Shown: positions 21,300 to 33,937, numbered from the stretch's first letter. The stretch: 64,000 nt of DNA from Dromiciops gliroides (GCF_019393635.1 NC_057861.1:378372315-378436314), one strand, 5' to 3'. The notes: generated by a model from the letters alone, not told the origin. A program made the numbers and translations.

Positions 21300-23806
21300 C
21301 CATCATCATCTTATTATTACTTTAACTTTTGCTTCAAATTTTTTTCAGTTACTATTGTCATCTGTTTCCTCCATCTTATTCCCTTCTGCATATTTGTTCT
21401 ATTCTCTATCTTCTTTTCACACCCTATCGCACCTCAAAAGTGTTTTACTTCTGATTGCACCCTCCCACAATCTGCACTCCCTTCTTTCATCCCTCCCTCC
21501 TTAAGCCCTTCCCCTCTTACTTTCTTGCAGGGTTAGATAGATTACTCCACCCAACTGAGTTTGTATGTTATTCCTTCCTTTAGCCAACTCTGATGAAATT
21601 AAAGTATTTGAGCCAATTCTGATAAGTGTAATGCTTATTCTACTTTACCCAATTGAATGTGTATTTTATTCCCTCCTTGAGCCAACTCTGATGAGATTAA
21701 GATCTTTCAGCCAATTCTAATGAGTATAAGGCCCATTCACTGCCCTGCTCCTTCCCCATCTCTACCCCTACTCCACAAGCCCTTCCCTGTTTCTTTCATG
21801 TGGGATTTTACCCCATTCTACCTCTCCTCTTCCCCTGTGCCGAGTGCATTCTTCTCACCCCTCAATTTTAGCCTAAAGATGTCATCATGGAACAGCTAGG
21901 TGACACAGTGAACAAAGAACCTACCCTGAGCACAGGAGGAACTGAGACCAAATTAGGCCTCAGACAAAAGACAATCAATCACCCATTGCCTGACCCTGGG
22001 CACATCACCGAACTCCAAGCACTCCACAAAAAATATATATATATAGAAATAAATAAATTTATTTCTAACATCTGCTCTATAACTGAGAAAATTCTTATGA
22101 GTTAGACATATCATCTTCCCATGTAGGAATGTAAACAGTTTAACTTTTTAACATCCCCCTTAATTTCTTTTTCCTGTTTACCTTTTATGCTTCTCTAGGT
22201 CTTGTATCTGAAAGTCAAATTTTCATCACAAATATCTAAAAATCCTCTTTTACACTGAAGTCCCATTTTCCCCCCTGAAGTATTATCAGTATCAGTTTTG
22301 TTGGATAGGCTATTCTTGACTGCAATCACTATTCCTTTGCCTTCTGGAATATCATATCCCATGCCCTATGATCCTTTAAGGTAGAAGCTGCTAGATCTTG
22401 TGCTACCCTGACTATGGCTCCACAATACTTTAATTGTTTCTTTCTGGCTACTTGCAATATTTTCTCCTTGACCTAGAAGCTCTGGGATTTGGCTATGACA
22501 TTCTGGGAAGTTTTCATTTTGAGATCTCTTTAAGGAGGTGTTTGGTGGATTCTTTCAATTTCTATTTTACCTTTTTTCTTTTAGACTATCAAGACAATTT
22601 TCACTGACAATCTCTTGGAAGATGTTTTCTAAGGCCTTTTTTTGATCATGGTTTTAAGGTAGTCTGATAATTTTCAAATGATCTCTCCTGTATCTATTTT
22701 CCAGGTCAGCTGTTATTCCAAGGAAATATTCCACATTGCCCTCTATTTTTTTATTCATTTAGATTTGCCTTTATTGTTGTTTTGACTTCTCATAGTCATT
22801 TGCTTCTATTTGCTCAATCCCAATTTTTAAGCAGTAATTTTCTTCAGAGAGCGTATGTACCCTCTTTTTCCATTTTGGTCAATTTGGCTTTTCAAGCTGT
22901 TGATATTTTTTGTTCATGAAATTTCTGTATCACTCATATTTCTCTTTCCATTCCCCCCCCCCAATCTCTTTTACTTTATCTTCAAAGTCCTTTTTGAGCA
23001 ACACTATGGTCTGAGACCAATTCATATTTTTCTTGGAAGCTTTAGATGTAGGGGTCCTGATGCAGCTATCCTCTTCTGAGGGTGCACCTCAATCTTCCTT
23101 GTCACTAAAGAAACTTCTATGGTCCACCTCTTCTCTTCGGCTCATCTTTACTGTCTTTTACTTGACTTTTAATTCCTTCTTAGAATGGTGCACTATGTCC
23201 AGGCTTCACTGTCCCAAGCTTCAGGGTGTCCCAGCTGGTATGATTTAAGAATGGGGCAGGTTCTTCACTCTCCTGGCCTGTTCTCTGGTCTGTAGATAAT
23301 CCCAGGCCAACTTGCTAATTAACCAGGCAGCAAAACTTTGTGTGCTGTGGTTGTTACATCTAATGACCTTGCATCCCTCCACCACCTGGGCCATCCACCA
23401 CTTAAGCCTACTTCCTGGTTCCCAGCAGGGTTGAAAACACCCAAGTTTCATCTCAGTTCCAATGGAGATGCCTGAATCTCCTCCTTAGCCAACCATTCAG
23501 CCCTCTCACCAGACCATGAGCTTAGTTCCAAAAGCCCCTGGGGTTGAAGCTGATTCAGAGTCTCCAAATATCTCTTTCTCTGGTGAGGCCTGCCAGGGAC
23601 TGGATCTGTTTCAGCACGACTATGGGGTTGAGCTCCACTCCTACCCTGTCACTGTGGCCCCCTCCTACTGACCTTCTAAGCTATCTTTGACTGAAAAATG
23701 ATCACACCCTGTTCTTTTGTGGCTCTGCTGCTCCAGAATTGTCCAATGGCATCATCTGAAGGTTTTTTTGAGCAATCATGTCATGAGTTCTGAGAGCTTA
23801 CTAGAA
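21300..23806 (-). pseudogene. L1 LINE, 5' half (ORF2 start, inter-ORF, ORF1, 5'UTR)
   Basis: The plus strand matches the complement of L1 ORF1 and flanks. CCTTTGCCTTCTGGAATATC, GACTATGGCTCCACAATACT, TTTCTTTCTGGCTACTTGCA and GGGATTTGGCTATGACATTC correspond to the ORF1 RNA-binding end. The coiled-coil part (about 22590-23000) and a GC-richer 5'UTR-like part (23200-23760) follow. Part of ORF2 N-terminal and inter-ORF sequence lies at 21300-22150. Frames are heavily broken. It belongs to a subfamily close to the copy at 28390-30515 and older than the L1 at 53633. The 5' terminal 'CCATCTTGGC' present in the other copies is missing. Confidence 0.85.
21889..22040 (+). repeat. Old SINE inside L1 inter-ORF region
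   Basis: A diverged SINE (CAGCTAGGTGACACAGTG, then CCTCAGACAAAAGACAATCA, then CCTGGGCACATCACCG) sits just after AAAGATGTCATCAT in the L1. The same SINE form at the same L1 point occurs at 28407. Confidence 0.85.
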
Positions 23807-24102
23807 AGAAAGGTAGCACAGTAAATAGTAAATATCTACTTAATTCATTTTTTCCCCAGAATGAAAATATTAATGTTATTTCCTCTGGCTATTTTTTGAA
23901 GGGAGGTACTAGAATTTGCAACATATAGGATAGGAAACCATCATATGTAGTGTATAAATTATTTTTGTAAAAAAGTTTTAGAAGACTATTTCTAAATTCT
24001 AATGAATATAAAGCATAAGATTCAGAAAACTTGTAATCTATGACACTTTAAACAAATAGAATATTAACTGCTTTGAAAGCTGCAAATAAGTATAGCATTT
24101 TT

Positions 24103-24260
24103 GTTTTTGTTTTGTTTTTTTGTTTGTTTTGTGGGGCAATGAAGGATAAGTGACTTGCCCAGGGTCACACAGACAGTGTCAAGTGTCTGAGGCTGGATTT
24201 GAACTCAGGTCCTCCTGAATCCAAGGCCAGTGCTTTATCCATTGCACCACCTAGCTGCCC
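24103..24260 (-). repeat. WSINE-type SINE
   Basis: Complete on the minus strand: poly(T) at left, then AATGAAGGATAAGTGACTTG through to CACCACCTAGCTGCCC. A target duplication is not clear beyond CATTTTT. Confidence 0.93.
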
Positions 24261-24274
24261 ATTTTTAAATTATT

Positions 24275-25061
24275 TATGTTAAAACAGTGACAAATGTATG
24301 CAAATTTTTCCAACAGAACCATAGATATTGTGTAAATGTTATTGTCTTTAAAAACAGTATGGCTTTGAACCTTTCCTCCAGAGTTTCTATAATTATATTT
24401 TTTCTTTTTAAATATTCAGTTAGTATCCTCCCATCTGAGCTGCTCTGCACACATGGATTCTGATTTTTCAAAGGGAGAATTAACTGAAGTCCAGCATGAA
24501 GTTCTGAAAAGGCCATTCTTAACATGTTCCCGTTTGTCCAATGGTGCCATTAACCAGGAATTGAGAGAAATTTGAGCACAGATTTAAGAGCAAGAAAACC
24601 TTATAAAGACAGGAAATATTATAGGAATTCATTTGGTTTGGAAAATGTTAGAGTATATTGACAACAAGACACCTACTCAGGCAAGCTGGGCCATTGATTT
24701 CTTTACTAAATCAAGGCATCAATACAATCTCAAGGAGGATAATAGCTGACCTTTCTCACTAGTAGGTGTCTACACTTTGCCAACAGCATGTATCATGTAC
24801 CTGTAACATTTATGTTCACTTAAAGAAAAGGTATAAATGAACACACAAATTCCTCAAACTTTCAAATGCTATCGAATTCCATGCATTAGCAAATATTGAT
24901 TTCATAGCAGACAATCTGAAATTTCTCTTTAAAAAAAATCCAGAAAGAGTTTGTGTTTCAACTAGACTGCTTAAATAATTGGCTTTTGATAGCTCTGATC
25001 TCCCAACACCTGCTTACAAAACAAAGCTACTAACAGGAAATTCCAAAATTAATCTCCATTA
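24275..25061. other. Anonymous AT-rich DNA
   Basis: An 83-codon minus frame at 24274-24525 has no recognisable domain. Nothing else is supportable. Confidence 0.35.
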
Positions 25062-25077
25062 TACCTTAAACTTTTTT

Positions 25078-25229
25078 TTTTGGGGGGGGGGGGGTGAGGC
25101 AATTGGCATTAAGTGACTTGCCCAGGGTCACACAGCTAGTAAGTGTCAAAAGTGTAAGGCCAGATTTGAACTCAGGTATTCCTGACTCCAGAGCCAGTGC
25201 TCTATCCACTGCGCCACTTAGCTGCTCCC
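25078..25229 (-). repeat. WSINE-type SINE
   Basis: Complete on the minus strand, with a G12 run between the T tail and the body at 25082-25093. The target duplication TACCTTAAACTTTTTT lies at 25062-25077 and 25230-25245. Confidence 0.95.
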
Positions 25230-25245
25230 TACCTTAAACTTTTTT

Positions 25246-26519
25246 GATACTATGATCTTAAGATAACCTAGAATATGTTTATTGGGGTTAAATAAAATAC
25301 CCTTTTTATACCCAGAGCCTTTTATTTACAAGCCATTGAGCATGCTCAATGTGTATATTGTTTTCCATAATGAAAATGTCCCATCCCATCCATACAATCA
25401 CATTTGAATATATTTTGCTGAAGACAAATCTTTTTTAAAGGTTGAAACATCTTCAAACACATGAAGCAAATTACAGTAGAAATATCTCAAAAACTTCCTT
25501 TACTTCAACGGTCTTATTTTTTTGTTAGCCAATTGTTGTAAAACAATCCTACATCATTCATCGGCATTTGCCTATATCTTGTTCTGATGTGATATGTTGC
25601 TGAGCACCAAATTACCAATAATTGTGCCATTTTTAAAAATACCCCTTAACAAAATGGATAAAAGGAAGAACACTTCAGATGGAATCATTACCAGCACAAA
25701 AAGAAGAGGCTTTTTATTCCATTGGAACAAAAAAGTTGATAAAATTTAACGACAAATATGGTTATAATAATTCTTTTAAAGCAACAAGATGTCAGAATGC
25801 CCAAATCTCTAGACATAATATTATAAATTAATCAGGTGACATAAAAAAGAAAAAAGGGAACAGATATTGATAAAGCTTGCTGAGCCTACCTTTATCAAGG
25901 CTTAAAGAGAAGACAATTCATATTGCTAAAACTTTAGATTACATATTGATCATATAATCATTAAAGGTTTATTTTAGGCATAATTTATAATTTTAAATTT
26001 TTAGAAATTTAATCTTTATAAGTACTTTATTACATTGTAATTAGCTTGAATCATAAATATATTAATATATTATATATGAAAACTATACATTCATATGCAT
26101 ATGAAAATTAATTTTAAACATATTCATTGTAATATTACATTGGGTTGGTTCCAGTTACTTCAGACAATATGAATTTGAAAAGTGATACCACCTAAGTGGA
26201 TTCATTATTCATACTATTTGGGATCTAACAGTATATTATTAGAAGGAAATTTGTAGGGGTACCATTGGAATTTGCACTTCTCAAATTAATGCATCATCAG
26301 TACTATAGTAAGCGACACACATTCCATTGGAGTGCCTGATCCTGGTGTGGAAGCATCAATTGGTAAAAGTACTATGGTTTCCAGGTATATAAATAGCTTA
26401 ATGTACTAGTATTTCCTGAAGGGCACCATATTTAGATTTCTGGGCACTCCACATGCAAAGTAATACTTTATGTTACTGCATACATACAAAAATAAAGATA
26501 TTTTCTATTCATAAAGTAT
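25246..26519. other. Anonymous AT-rich DNA
   Basis: No genes were seen. The stretch is strongly AT-rich, including TATATTAATATATTATATAT-like sequence near 26055. Confidence 0.4.
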
Positions 26520-26675
26520 TGAGGTTTTGCTAGAGGAAAGATTTTAGAGATTATCTAGCCCAATCACTTCATTTTCCATGCAAGGGAACTCATCAGAAGA
26601 GTAGAGAAACTTTCTTGAGGTTATAAAAGACATAAGTCACAGAATCAATAGAGAAACCCAGGTTTTCTGACCTAA
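26520..26675 (-). repeat. MIR/THER-type SINE relic
   Basis: TTTAGAGATTATCTAGCCCA, then 'CTTCATTTTCCATGCAAGGG', then 'CTTGAGGTTATAAAAGACATAAGTCACAGAATCAATAG' in broken form and CCCAGGTTTTCTGACC. This is the reversed MIR-like order. Confidence 0.55.
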
Positions 26676-26689
26676 CATTTAAGTGCATT

Positions 26690-26782
26690 GGGCAGCTAGG
26701 TGGCACAGTGGATAGAGCACTGGCCTTGGATTCAGGAGAACCTTGACATCAAATCCAGCCTCAAACCCTTAACACTTACATC
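26690..26782 (+). repeat. WSINE-type SINE, 3'-truncated
   Basis: Head and core are clear (GGGCAGCTAGGTGGCACAG to CCAGCCTCAAACCCTTAACA). It stops at ACACTTACATCTG without the GTGTGACCCTGGG part or an A tail. Confidence 0.88.
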
Positions 26783-27203
26783 TGTAATTTCTAATGGACC
26801 ATTTATTTTTCATCCTGTCCGACTCTTGATTATGTCCTCCCCAAAATCTTTTAGAGGAAGTCTACTTAACTCTGGAACATTTCTTTAGGTTTCTTAACAT
26901 TGCATGGAAATCAGTAGAGCCAACATTTATGCTATGTAAACAACTTACCTCCCTTTCTGATAACATATGTTGTAACATAGCAAATATCTTTACAACACAT
27001 GTGGACAATTTTTCAATGAAATAATAAATGAATTGAAATATTTTTAACTCCATTGGAATGTGCTATATCATACTCATATTTATTGTGATCCTCTTCATTA
27101 ACATTTGTTTACCCTCAACATTATTTCTTTGATGACTTTGTATTTCTTAGTAAATAGACATATAGAATTAATGGAATAATACTGGTATTAAAATATATGG
27201 ACC

Positions 27204-27326
27204 AGGTGCAGCCTAGGTGGCACAGTGGCTAAAGCACCAGCCCTGGAGTCAGGAGGACCTGAGTTCAAATCCGGCCTCAGACACTTGGCACTAGCTGTGT
27301 GACCCTGGGCAAGTGACTTAACCCTC
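27204..27326 (+). repeat. WSINE-type SINE lacking a poly(A) tail
   Basis: The element runs from AGGTGCAGCCTAGGTGG to ACTTAACCCTC and passes directly into the right target duplication. ATATATGGACC is present at 27193-27203 and 27327-27337. The core also lacks the 'ACTTACT' unit before AGCTGTGTG. Confidence 0.93.
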
Positions 27327-27750
27327 ATATATGGACCTTTGTTTCATGGAAAAGCTCATATTTTTTCTCAATCTTATTCCTTGATAAAGAGTACAAATAT
27401 TTACTGATTGAGGTAGTTTCTAGGTATTATGATTTCATTGTAGCATTTAGCTTCAATTGGTTAAGCTACAATAGGAAATGTTGATAGTCTATTAATACTC
27501 ATTCTTCTAAACATTTTCCTTTTTTCATTAGGAACTTGTTTAGATAGGTTAGTTTGAAGCTGAGAAACTAAACATCCAATTGTTTATCTTCTCATTTTTC
27601 CTTATTTTCTAACTTGGTATTAATTTGTGCTTTTTCTAATTAATTGTTGTTATGATTCATGGATAAATGATTTAGAAATTATGTTTGTGGAATAACTTTT
27701 TAAACACTAAATTGATACTACTAGTTTTCCCAGGTCAGGCTAAATGAAAT

Positions 27751-27818
27751 TAAAAAAAAACAAAAACAAAAACGAAACCAAAAAAAAAAACCAAAAAAAC
27801 AAAAAATAAAACCGAACC

Positions 27819-27863
<45 letters not shown>

Positions 27864-27864
27864 C
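27751..27864. repeat. A-rich and (CA)n microsatellite
   Basis: An A-rich stretch of AAAAC and AAACC units passes into about 20 CA units. Confidence 0.95.
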
Positions 27865-27969
27865 AGGAAGACACTAACTAAAGAGTAAATAAGAGACATT
27901 GGCTCTTTTCATGTTCCCTATCCATCACAGGCATATCATTTGTAGAAAGGTATTCTGAGGGACCTATAA

Positions 27970-28018
27970 CATCATCATCATCATCATCATCACCACCACC
28001 ACCACCACCACCACCACA
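27970..28018. repeat. (CAT)n (CAC)n trinucleotide repeat
   Basis: Seven CAT-type units pass into about eight CAC-type units. No open frame of interest runs through it. Confidence 0.95.
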
Positions 28019-28116
28019 AGCACAAAAACTTTAAAAGACTCCATGGATTCAATATAGGCAGAAACAGAGGGTATGTACAGAAAGAAAATACACATAGTTC
28101 ATTAAGAAACTGGTAT

Positions 28117-28277
28117 GGGGCAGCTAGGTGGCGCAGTGGATAGAGCATCAGCCCTGGAGTCAGGAGGACCTGAGTTCAAAAGTTCAAAGCTGGCCTCAGA
28201 CACTTAACACTTACTATCTGTGTGACCCTAGGCAAGTCACTTAACCCCAATTGCCTCACCTCCCCCCAAAAAAGAAA
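28117..28277 (+). repeat. WSINE-type SINE
   Basis: Complete, with a small internal duplication (GTTCAAAAGTTCAAA). The target duplication AAGAAACTGGTAT lies at 28104-28116 and 28278-28290. Confidence 0.96.
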
Positions 28278-28406
28278 AAGAAACTGGTATTATTTGACTA
28301 TGAGTCAGGTTGATGGGTATCATTTTCTTTCTATTAAAGCAAAATTTCTATTAATCACTTGATCACTGACCAAGTTTACAAGTTTTATTTTAAAGATGTC
28401 ATCATA

Positions 28407-28550
28407 GGGCAGCTAGGAGACATAGTGGAAAAAGCACCTGCCCTGGACTCAGGAGGACCCAAACCCAAATCCGGCCTCACACATAAGACACTCAACAGCT
28501 GTGTGACCCTGAGCATACCACCCAACCCTGACAACCCCACAAAAAAACAA
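28407..28550 (+). repeat. Old SINE inside L1 inter-ORF region
   Basis: A diverged SINE (GGGCAGCTAGGAGACATAG, CCGGCCTCACACATAAGACA, CTGAGCATACCACC). It lies at the same L1 position as the copy at 21889 and shares with it changes not seen in the other SINEs, such as 'GACA' for 'GGCA' in the head and AAGACA for TTGACA/TTAACA. Confidence 0.85.
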
Positions 28551-29412
28551 AGTTAAACAAACAATACATGCTTTACAGATATCATCACTTCATAATCAAT
28601 TTTCAACTGTACCCACTGTCTAAATTTATTCCTTTCAGTTGCCCTAATACTAAGTACATATGAGTTAGATGTATCATCTTCCCATGTAGGGATGTAAACA
28701 GTTTAACCTTTTAATAACCCTCATGATTTCTTTTTACTGTGTACCTTTTTATGCTTCTCTAGGGTCTTGTATTTGAAAGCCAAACTTTAGATTCAGTTCT
28801 GGGCTTTGCATCATAAATACTTAAAAGTCCTCTTTTTCATTGAAGTCTCATTTTCCCCCTGAAATATTATACTCACTTTTTCTGGCTAGGTGATTCCTAG
28901 TTATAATCCCAACTCTTTGCCCTTCGGAATATCATATTCCATGCCCTCTGATCCTTTAATGTAGAAGTTGCTAATTCTTGTGTTATCCTGACCATGGCTC
29001 CACAGTACTTGAACTGTTTCTTTCTGGCTACTTGTAATATTTTCTGCTTAACCTAGGAGCTCTGGGATTTGGCTATGACATTCCTGAAAGTTTTCATTTT
29101 GGGATGTCTTTCTGGAGGTGATTTTTGGATTCTTTCTATTTCCATTTTACCTTCTGATTCTAGAATATACGGGCATTTTTCACTGACAATCTCTTGGAAT
29201 ATGTTGTCTAGGCCCTTTTTTATCATGGTTGTCAGTCAGTCCAATAATTTTCAAATTATCTCCCCTGTATCTATTTTCAAGGTCAGCTGTTTTTGTAAGA
29301 AGATATTTCACATTGTCCTCTATGTATATTTTTTTATTCATTTGGATTTGCTTTATTGTATCTTGATTTTTCATAAATTCATTAGCTTCTATTTTTTTCA
29401 ATCCTAATTCTT

Positions 29413-29575
29413 CTTTCTTTTTTTTTCTTTTTTTATTTTGGTGGGGCAATGAGGGTTAAGTGATTTGCCCAGGGTCATACATCTACTAAGTGTCAAGTAT
29501 CTGAGGCCAGATTTGAAAGCAGGTACTCCTGAACCCAGGGCTGGCACTTTATCCACTGTGCCACCTAGCAGCCCC
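29413..29575 (-). repeat. WSINE-type SINE inside L1 ORF1
   Basis: Complete on the minus strand with a T-rich tail. The target duplication TTCAATCCTAATTCTT lies at 29397-29412 and 29576-29591. It interrupts the ORF1 coiled-coil region. Confidence 0.96.
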
Positions 29576-30515
29576 TTCAATCCTAATTCTTAAGCAATTA
29601 TTTTCTTCAAAGAGCTTTTGAACCTCCTTTTCCATTTGGCCAATTTGGCTTTTCAAGCTGTTACTTTTTTTTTTTCATGACTTTCCTGCCTTACTCTCAT
29701 TTCTCTTTCAATTTTTTCCCTCTACCTCTCTTATTTCATCTTCAAAGTCCTTTTTGAGTGCTTCTATGGCCTGAGACCAATTCATATTTTTTCTTGGAAA
29801 CTTTGGATGTAGGAACCCTGATCTTGCTATCTTCTTCCTTGTCACCAAAGAAAAATTCTATGGCCTGAATTTTTTTTCTGGCTGTTCATTTTGCTAGCCT
29901 ATATTTTGACTTTTAACTCCTTCTTAAAGTGTAGCACTGTCCCAAGCTTCACAGGTCCAAGGTGGTACAATTTAAGGAGAGGGAATCCTCCCCCTACCTG
30001 GCCTGTGTTGTGGTCTGTAATAACCCCAGCCCTACTTGCTCTTTAACCCGGAAATAAAATTCTCTTTCACTGTGATTGCAAGTTCCAGGCAAGCCTGTGC
30101 CCCTCCCCCATCTGGGCCTACTACTCAAGACTGCTTCCTGGTTCCCAGCATGGGCAAAACAATTTCTGCCTCAACACCAGTAGATACCCCTGTAATCTCC
30201 TCCCAGACAACAGCTCAGCCCTCTCACCATACCATGAGATTAGTTCCAGAAGAAGCCACTGCTACAGCCAATTCAGAGGTTCTGGGGTCTCTTTTTCTAA
30301 TGTGGCCAGCCTGGGCCTGAATCTGCATGTGTATTCGTGAGCCTATGCTTCACTCTCACTGAGTACAAAAGACCTGTCCTGCTGATTTTCTAACCTGTCT
30401 TTGACTGGAAAATGATCTCACCCCATCCTTTTGTGGGATTATTTGGAGAATTTTGGAGTGATTGTGTGGGGAGCTCTGAGATGTTATTTCTTTCCTCTTC
30501 CATCTTGGCTCCGCC

Positions 30516-32944
30516 CCCTCAACAGTCTTATTCTTAACCATGGAAGAATATTCTCAGTCATATGACCATGGGAATTATGATTATTTTGTGACAGGAAACA
30601 CCAACAGTGTCAGTACAGAACATCTCTGATTTTGCAGTTTATATAGGAATAAGTTTTATATCTTATTGCTGACTATAGTGTAGAAAGCTTGGATTTTCAG
30701 TGTAATAATCATATCAGATAAATTATCTCACCAGTCCAAAAAAGATTATTTTATGATGAATTTCCCTTAAATGCTCTACTATTTTTTCATATATATATAT
30801 ATATATAGTGCCATGATTACATTCATTGTAGTTTCATGTTAATGATTCTATTTCCAAGACCCTTGAAACATTTTACATATTGCAATAGATGATATTCCAT
30901 TAGGAATAGCTAAGTACTTACTCAGGATAATAACACCTTTATCCCACAAGAGTTTTGAGAAGATTAATCTTTGTTAAGAACTTTCAAGATAAAAAGCACT
31001 TATATAAGCAATGTTATATTTTTTATGTTATCTATTTCTATCATTCAATCACTTCTTTTGTATTAATAAGAAGGTTATAGATATTATTGCACAACCTAAT
31101 GATGTTAAGATTTTTTAGATAGAGATTTCATATTTCTCAATAGTGTCTTTATCCTTGCTTTTAAGACTTAAACAATTAGCAATTTTATTTTTAAGTGTCA
31201 CTAATTGTATAAAACCATTTTAATATTTGAATTTATTTAGTAGCGTTTCTGAAATAATTTTAAAAATAATTTAAAAAGTTAACTTCTAGTTGTTTCAAAT
31301 GGGACTCAAAGGAACTTAATACTCTCCTACTTGACTCCAGCCAGAAAAATGGGTCTCATGAAAGTTGGCCCACCGTTTCATGTGACTATTCAGTGACTTT
31401 GTAGTATCAGAGGAGAACCTACTTGATTAAACACTGAATTGAGAAAGGAAACTGTTCCTGACCTTCAGATCTAGCAAAGAATTTTTAATGTAGAAGGTGT
31501 TCAAATGATGTAACCTCTACATTTCAGAGTAGCATTCTAATAAGGAAGAGTATTATTAAAAGCCCATGACCTGACAGAGCAGAGTTAGTAGACAGGGATG
31601 TAGGCACAGACATGGAGAAGTTCCTTAGTCCAAGACAATTTTATTGAGTGACGAAGTGACATAGTTTCCCACACCACTGAGGGAAATCACTACGGCAGCT
31701 ATTAGAAGGGAAGAATGGATTGCAATATATAGAGGAGAAAATGAGAACAAATACATATCAAAAGCCAAATTGAATATAAGAGGTTATAAAGGAGTGAAAA
31801 ACATAATAATTCTGCAAGAGAGATAAGGTGGTATATGGAAGAGATAGAGGTTTTCATGGATTTTTAAATTTGGAATAATAGTTCATATAATTGATGATAG
31901 CTTTCAATTCTTTGGAAAACTTATAAGCTCCATTGGACAATTAATACATTGAAAAAATGATCCTTTGTTAGATATTCACATTTATTACTTGTATATTTTA
32001 AATATCAGACTCTTACAAAATATATTTGATGCAATAATTTTCACAGTTGACAATTTAATTTTTCATGCTAATGTAATTGATTTTTGTTAATTGTATAACT
32101 TTGTTGCAGTCAAAATTAGTTATGTCCTCTTTTATCTCGGGTATAGTTAAGATATCCCATTTCTTAGACATAATTATGAAAAGTACCTCCTTCTCTTCTC
32201 TTCTTCAAAGGATATTTTGGCACTTTTTTCAATATATCATTGTTGCATATTATTGTTGTATTAGAGGAAAATGCATCTAATTTTTAAAATGTTCGGTGGT
32301 TTAAAATGACCTTTTTTAGTTCCCAAATGTAACCTGAATTAAGAAAATGCAGGGATTACAGTTGTACCTCCAACATACCCTAACCTAATTATTCAGTGCT
32401 TTCTATAGTTTGATCCTTGAATCCTGAAGAGAGATACCATAAGATTTCCATTCATTTTGAACGTTGGATTAATAAAAATGTGCCTCAAAACTTTCTTTTT
32501 TTCCTGAACACAAACTTGCTGCTCAGATTTTTTATCTGGGATCCTGTCACCTGTTGCTCAGTATCATAAACCTATGTCAGAAATCTACCGTCTTCCAAAG
32601 TAGTAATTGACCAGTTTCCATCACAGTTTTGCCAGATATCTGTTTTTTCTCTAGGACATGGTTCAGGGAACTCAGGAATTCAAATCATAGTTTAGAGATG
32701 CTTATAAAATGAATACATATACAATAATAAACAGTACAATAAGCCTGTGCTGATGAACAGAGACAGGAGAGGGCAGGACAAGATTGGAAAACTGTACTAA
32801 GTTTAGTATGGCTTTAATCTAGACTGCTTGGAAGAAAACAAGTCTGAATTCTGGCAAGAATGAGAAAATCAAGCAAAATTACACCAGGTATAGAATTTTG
32901 GGCTAAAAATTTTCATTTCTGTGGAATGCTAGAAAGGCCATTGA
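30516..32944. other. Anonymous AT-rich DNA
   Basis: Contains (TA)n at about 30790-30809 and a MIR-like plus 3' part at about 30935-31022 (TAATAACACCTTTATCCCAC, GAACTTTCAAGATAAAAAGC). No gene is supportable; the 67-codon frame at 32077 has no domain. Confidence 0.4.
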
Positions 32945-33340
32945 GTAGCAGAATGTTGTACTTGGAACTGTGGCTTAGGAAGATTTTAGTAGAAGTTTGA
33001 AGAATGTCTTGCAGAGAAGAGATAATGGATACAGTTAGAAGGAAAATGTGCTATGGTAAGTGAGAGGTAAGGAGTGCCTAAACAAGGGCAAAAGTAATTT
33101 GAGAAGAAGGATTAAGAATAGTTATGGGAATCTTTTGTAAGCATAAATAATTAGCACGATGGATGCATGAAAGAGGGAGGAGAGTAATAAAAGTTCTTGA
33201 TATTATTGATGACAGGGGATGATAGTTTCAAATTCCATGAGGTTGAAAGCTTAGATCACTGGATTGCCAATTGAAATTTCACAGCTGACCTTAAAAGGTT
33301 TCAATAGAGTATTGAGAACAGAAATTGTGTTGTGAGAAAT
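32945..33340 (-). repeat. L2 LINE relic, 3' region
   Basis: Purine-rich plus text (AGTTAGAAGGAAAATGTGC, 'GGTAAGTGAGAGGTAAGGAGTGCC' in diverged form, GAAAGCTTAGATCACTGG) follows the reversed order of the L2 3' region. It may be the 3' side of the larger piece at 34515-36880. Confidence 0.45.
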
Positions 33341-33464
33341 GAAAAAGAGTAAAGGAAAGAATTAAGTATAGGGAACTGTAAAAATTTGACAGTTAAGGGG
33401 ATTAGAATACAAGGACAAGAGCATGGAAGGTGTAGTAGCAGCATTGGAATATTTGCTAATTTCA

Positions 33465-33600
33465 AATTGCATGGTGTTGTGGAAAAAGTGATGACTTTGT
33501 ACTTAGAAGACAGAGATTCAAATTATACCCCTCTCTAGATACAAGTAAGAATGACTCTGAGTCCAGGCCATTCAACATGTGCATATCTACTCACAATTAT
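33465..33600 (+). repeat. MIR-like SINE relic
   Basis: GCATGGTGTTGTGGAAAAAG, then TTAGAAGACAGAGATTCAAA, then a CTCTCTAGATACAAG segment. This is a decayed tRNA-like head and core on plus. Confidence 0.45.
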
Positions 33601-33937
33601 TTCCCAGGTAATTGGGATTTCAGCTGTTTATAAGGGTATCCTGTGTCTGTTTTCTTCCCTTCCAATGGTTGCTTCTATTAACTGAACTGTCCTCACTAAT
33701 AAATACTAAGTTCAACTGAATGCAATACCTATCATGTGTAAAACTTCCTAGGAGTAAAGACAACTGCAAGAATATTGACCTGGTATCTTGCGTACACAAA
33801 AATGTAACACTAAGTCTAGTATCTAGAAATTTGATAAGGGAAAGGAGTAATTCATTAGATAATTGGAAAAGTGAAAAAGATGACTACTTGGGGTTTGAGA
33901 GTGGTTTTGAATAATTTCTATCTATGCCAATTCTTGA

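Larger units (their letters stand above)
28390..30515 (-). pseudogene. L1 LINE, 5' part (inter-ORF, ORF1, 5'UTR)
   Basis: Same architecture as 21300-23806 but cut at the ORF2 side near AAAGATGTCATCAT. ORF1 C-terminal signatures at 28915-29120 include GACCATGGCTCCACAGTACT and GGGATTTGGCTATGACATTC. Minus-strand frames give a piece of ORF1, with ENVKYLL-type and TADLENRYRGDNLKIIGL residues at 29180-29449. The 5' end is preserved: CTTCCATCTTGGCTCCGCCC on plus, i.e. a GGGCGGAGCCAAGATGG-type start. Broken frames and a minus-strand SINE (29413) show it is dead. Confidence 0.87.
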
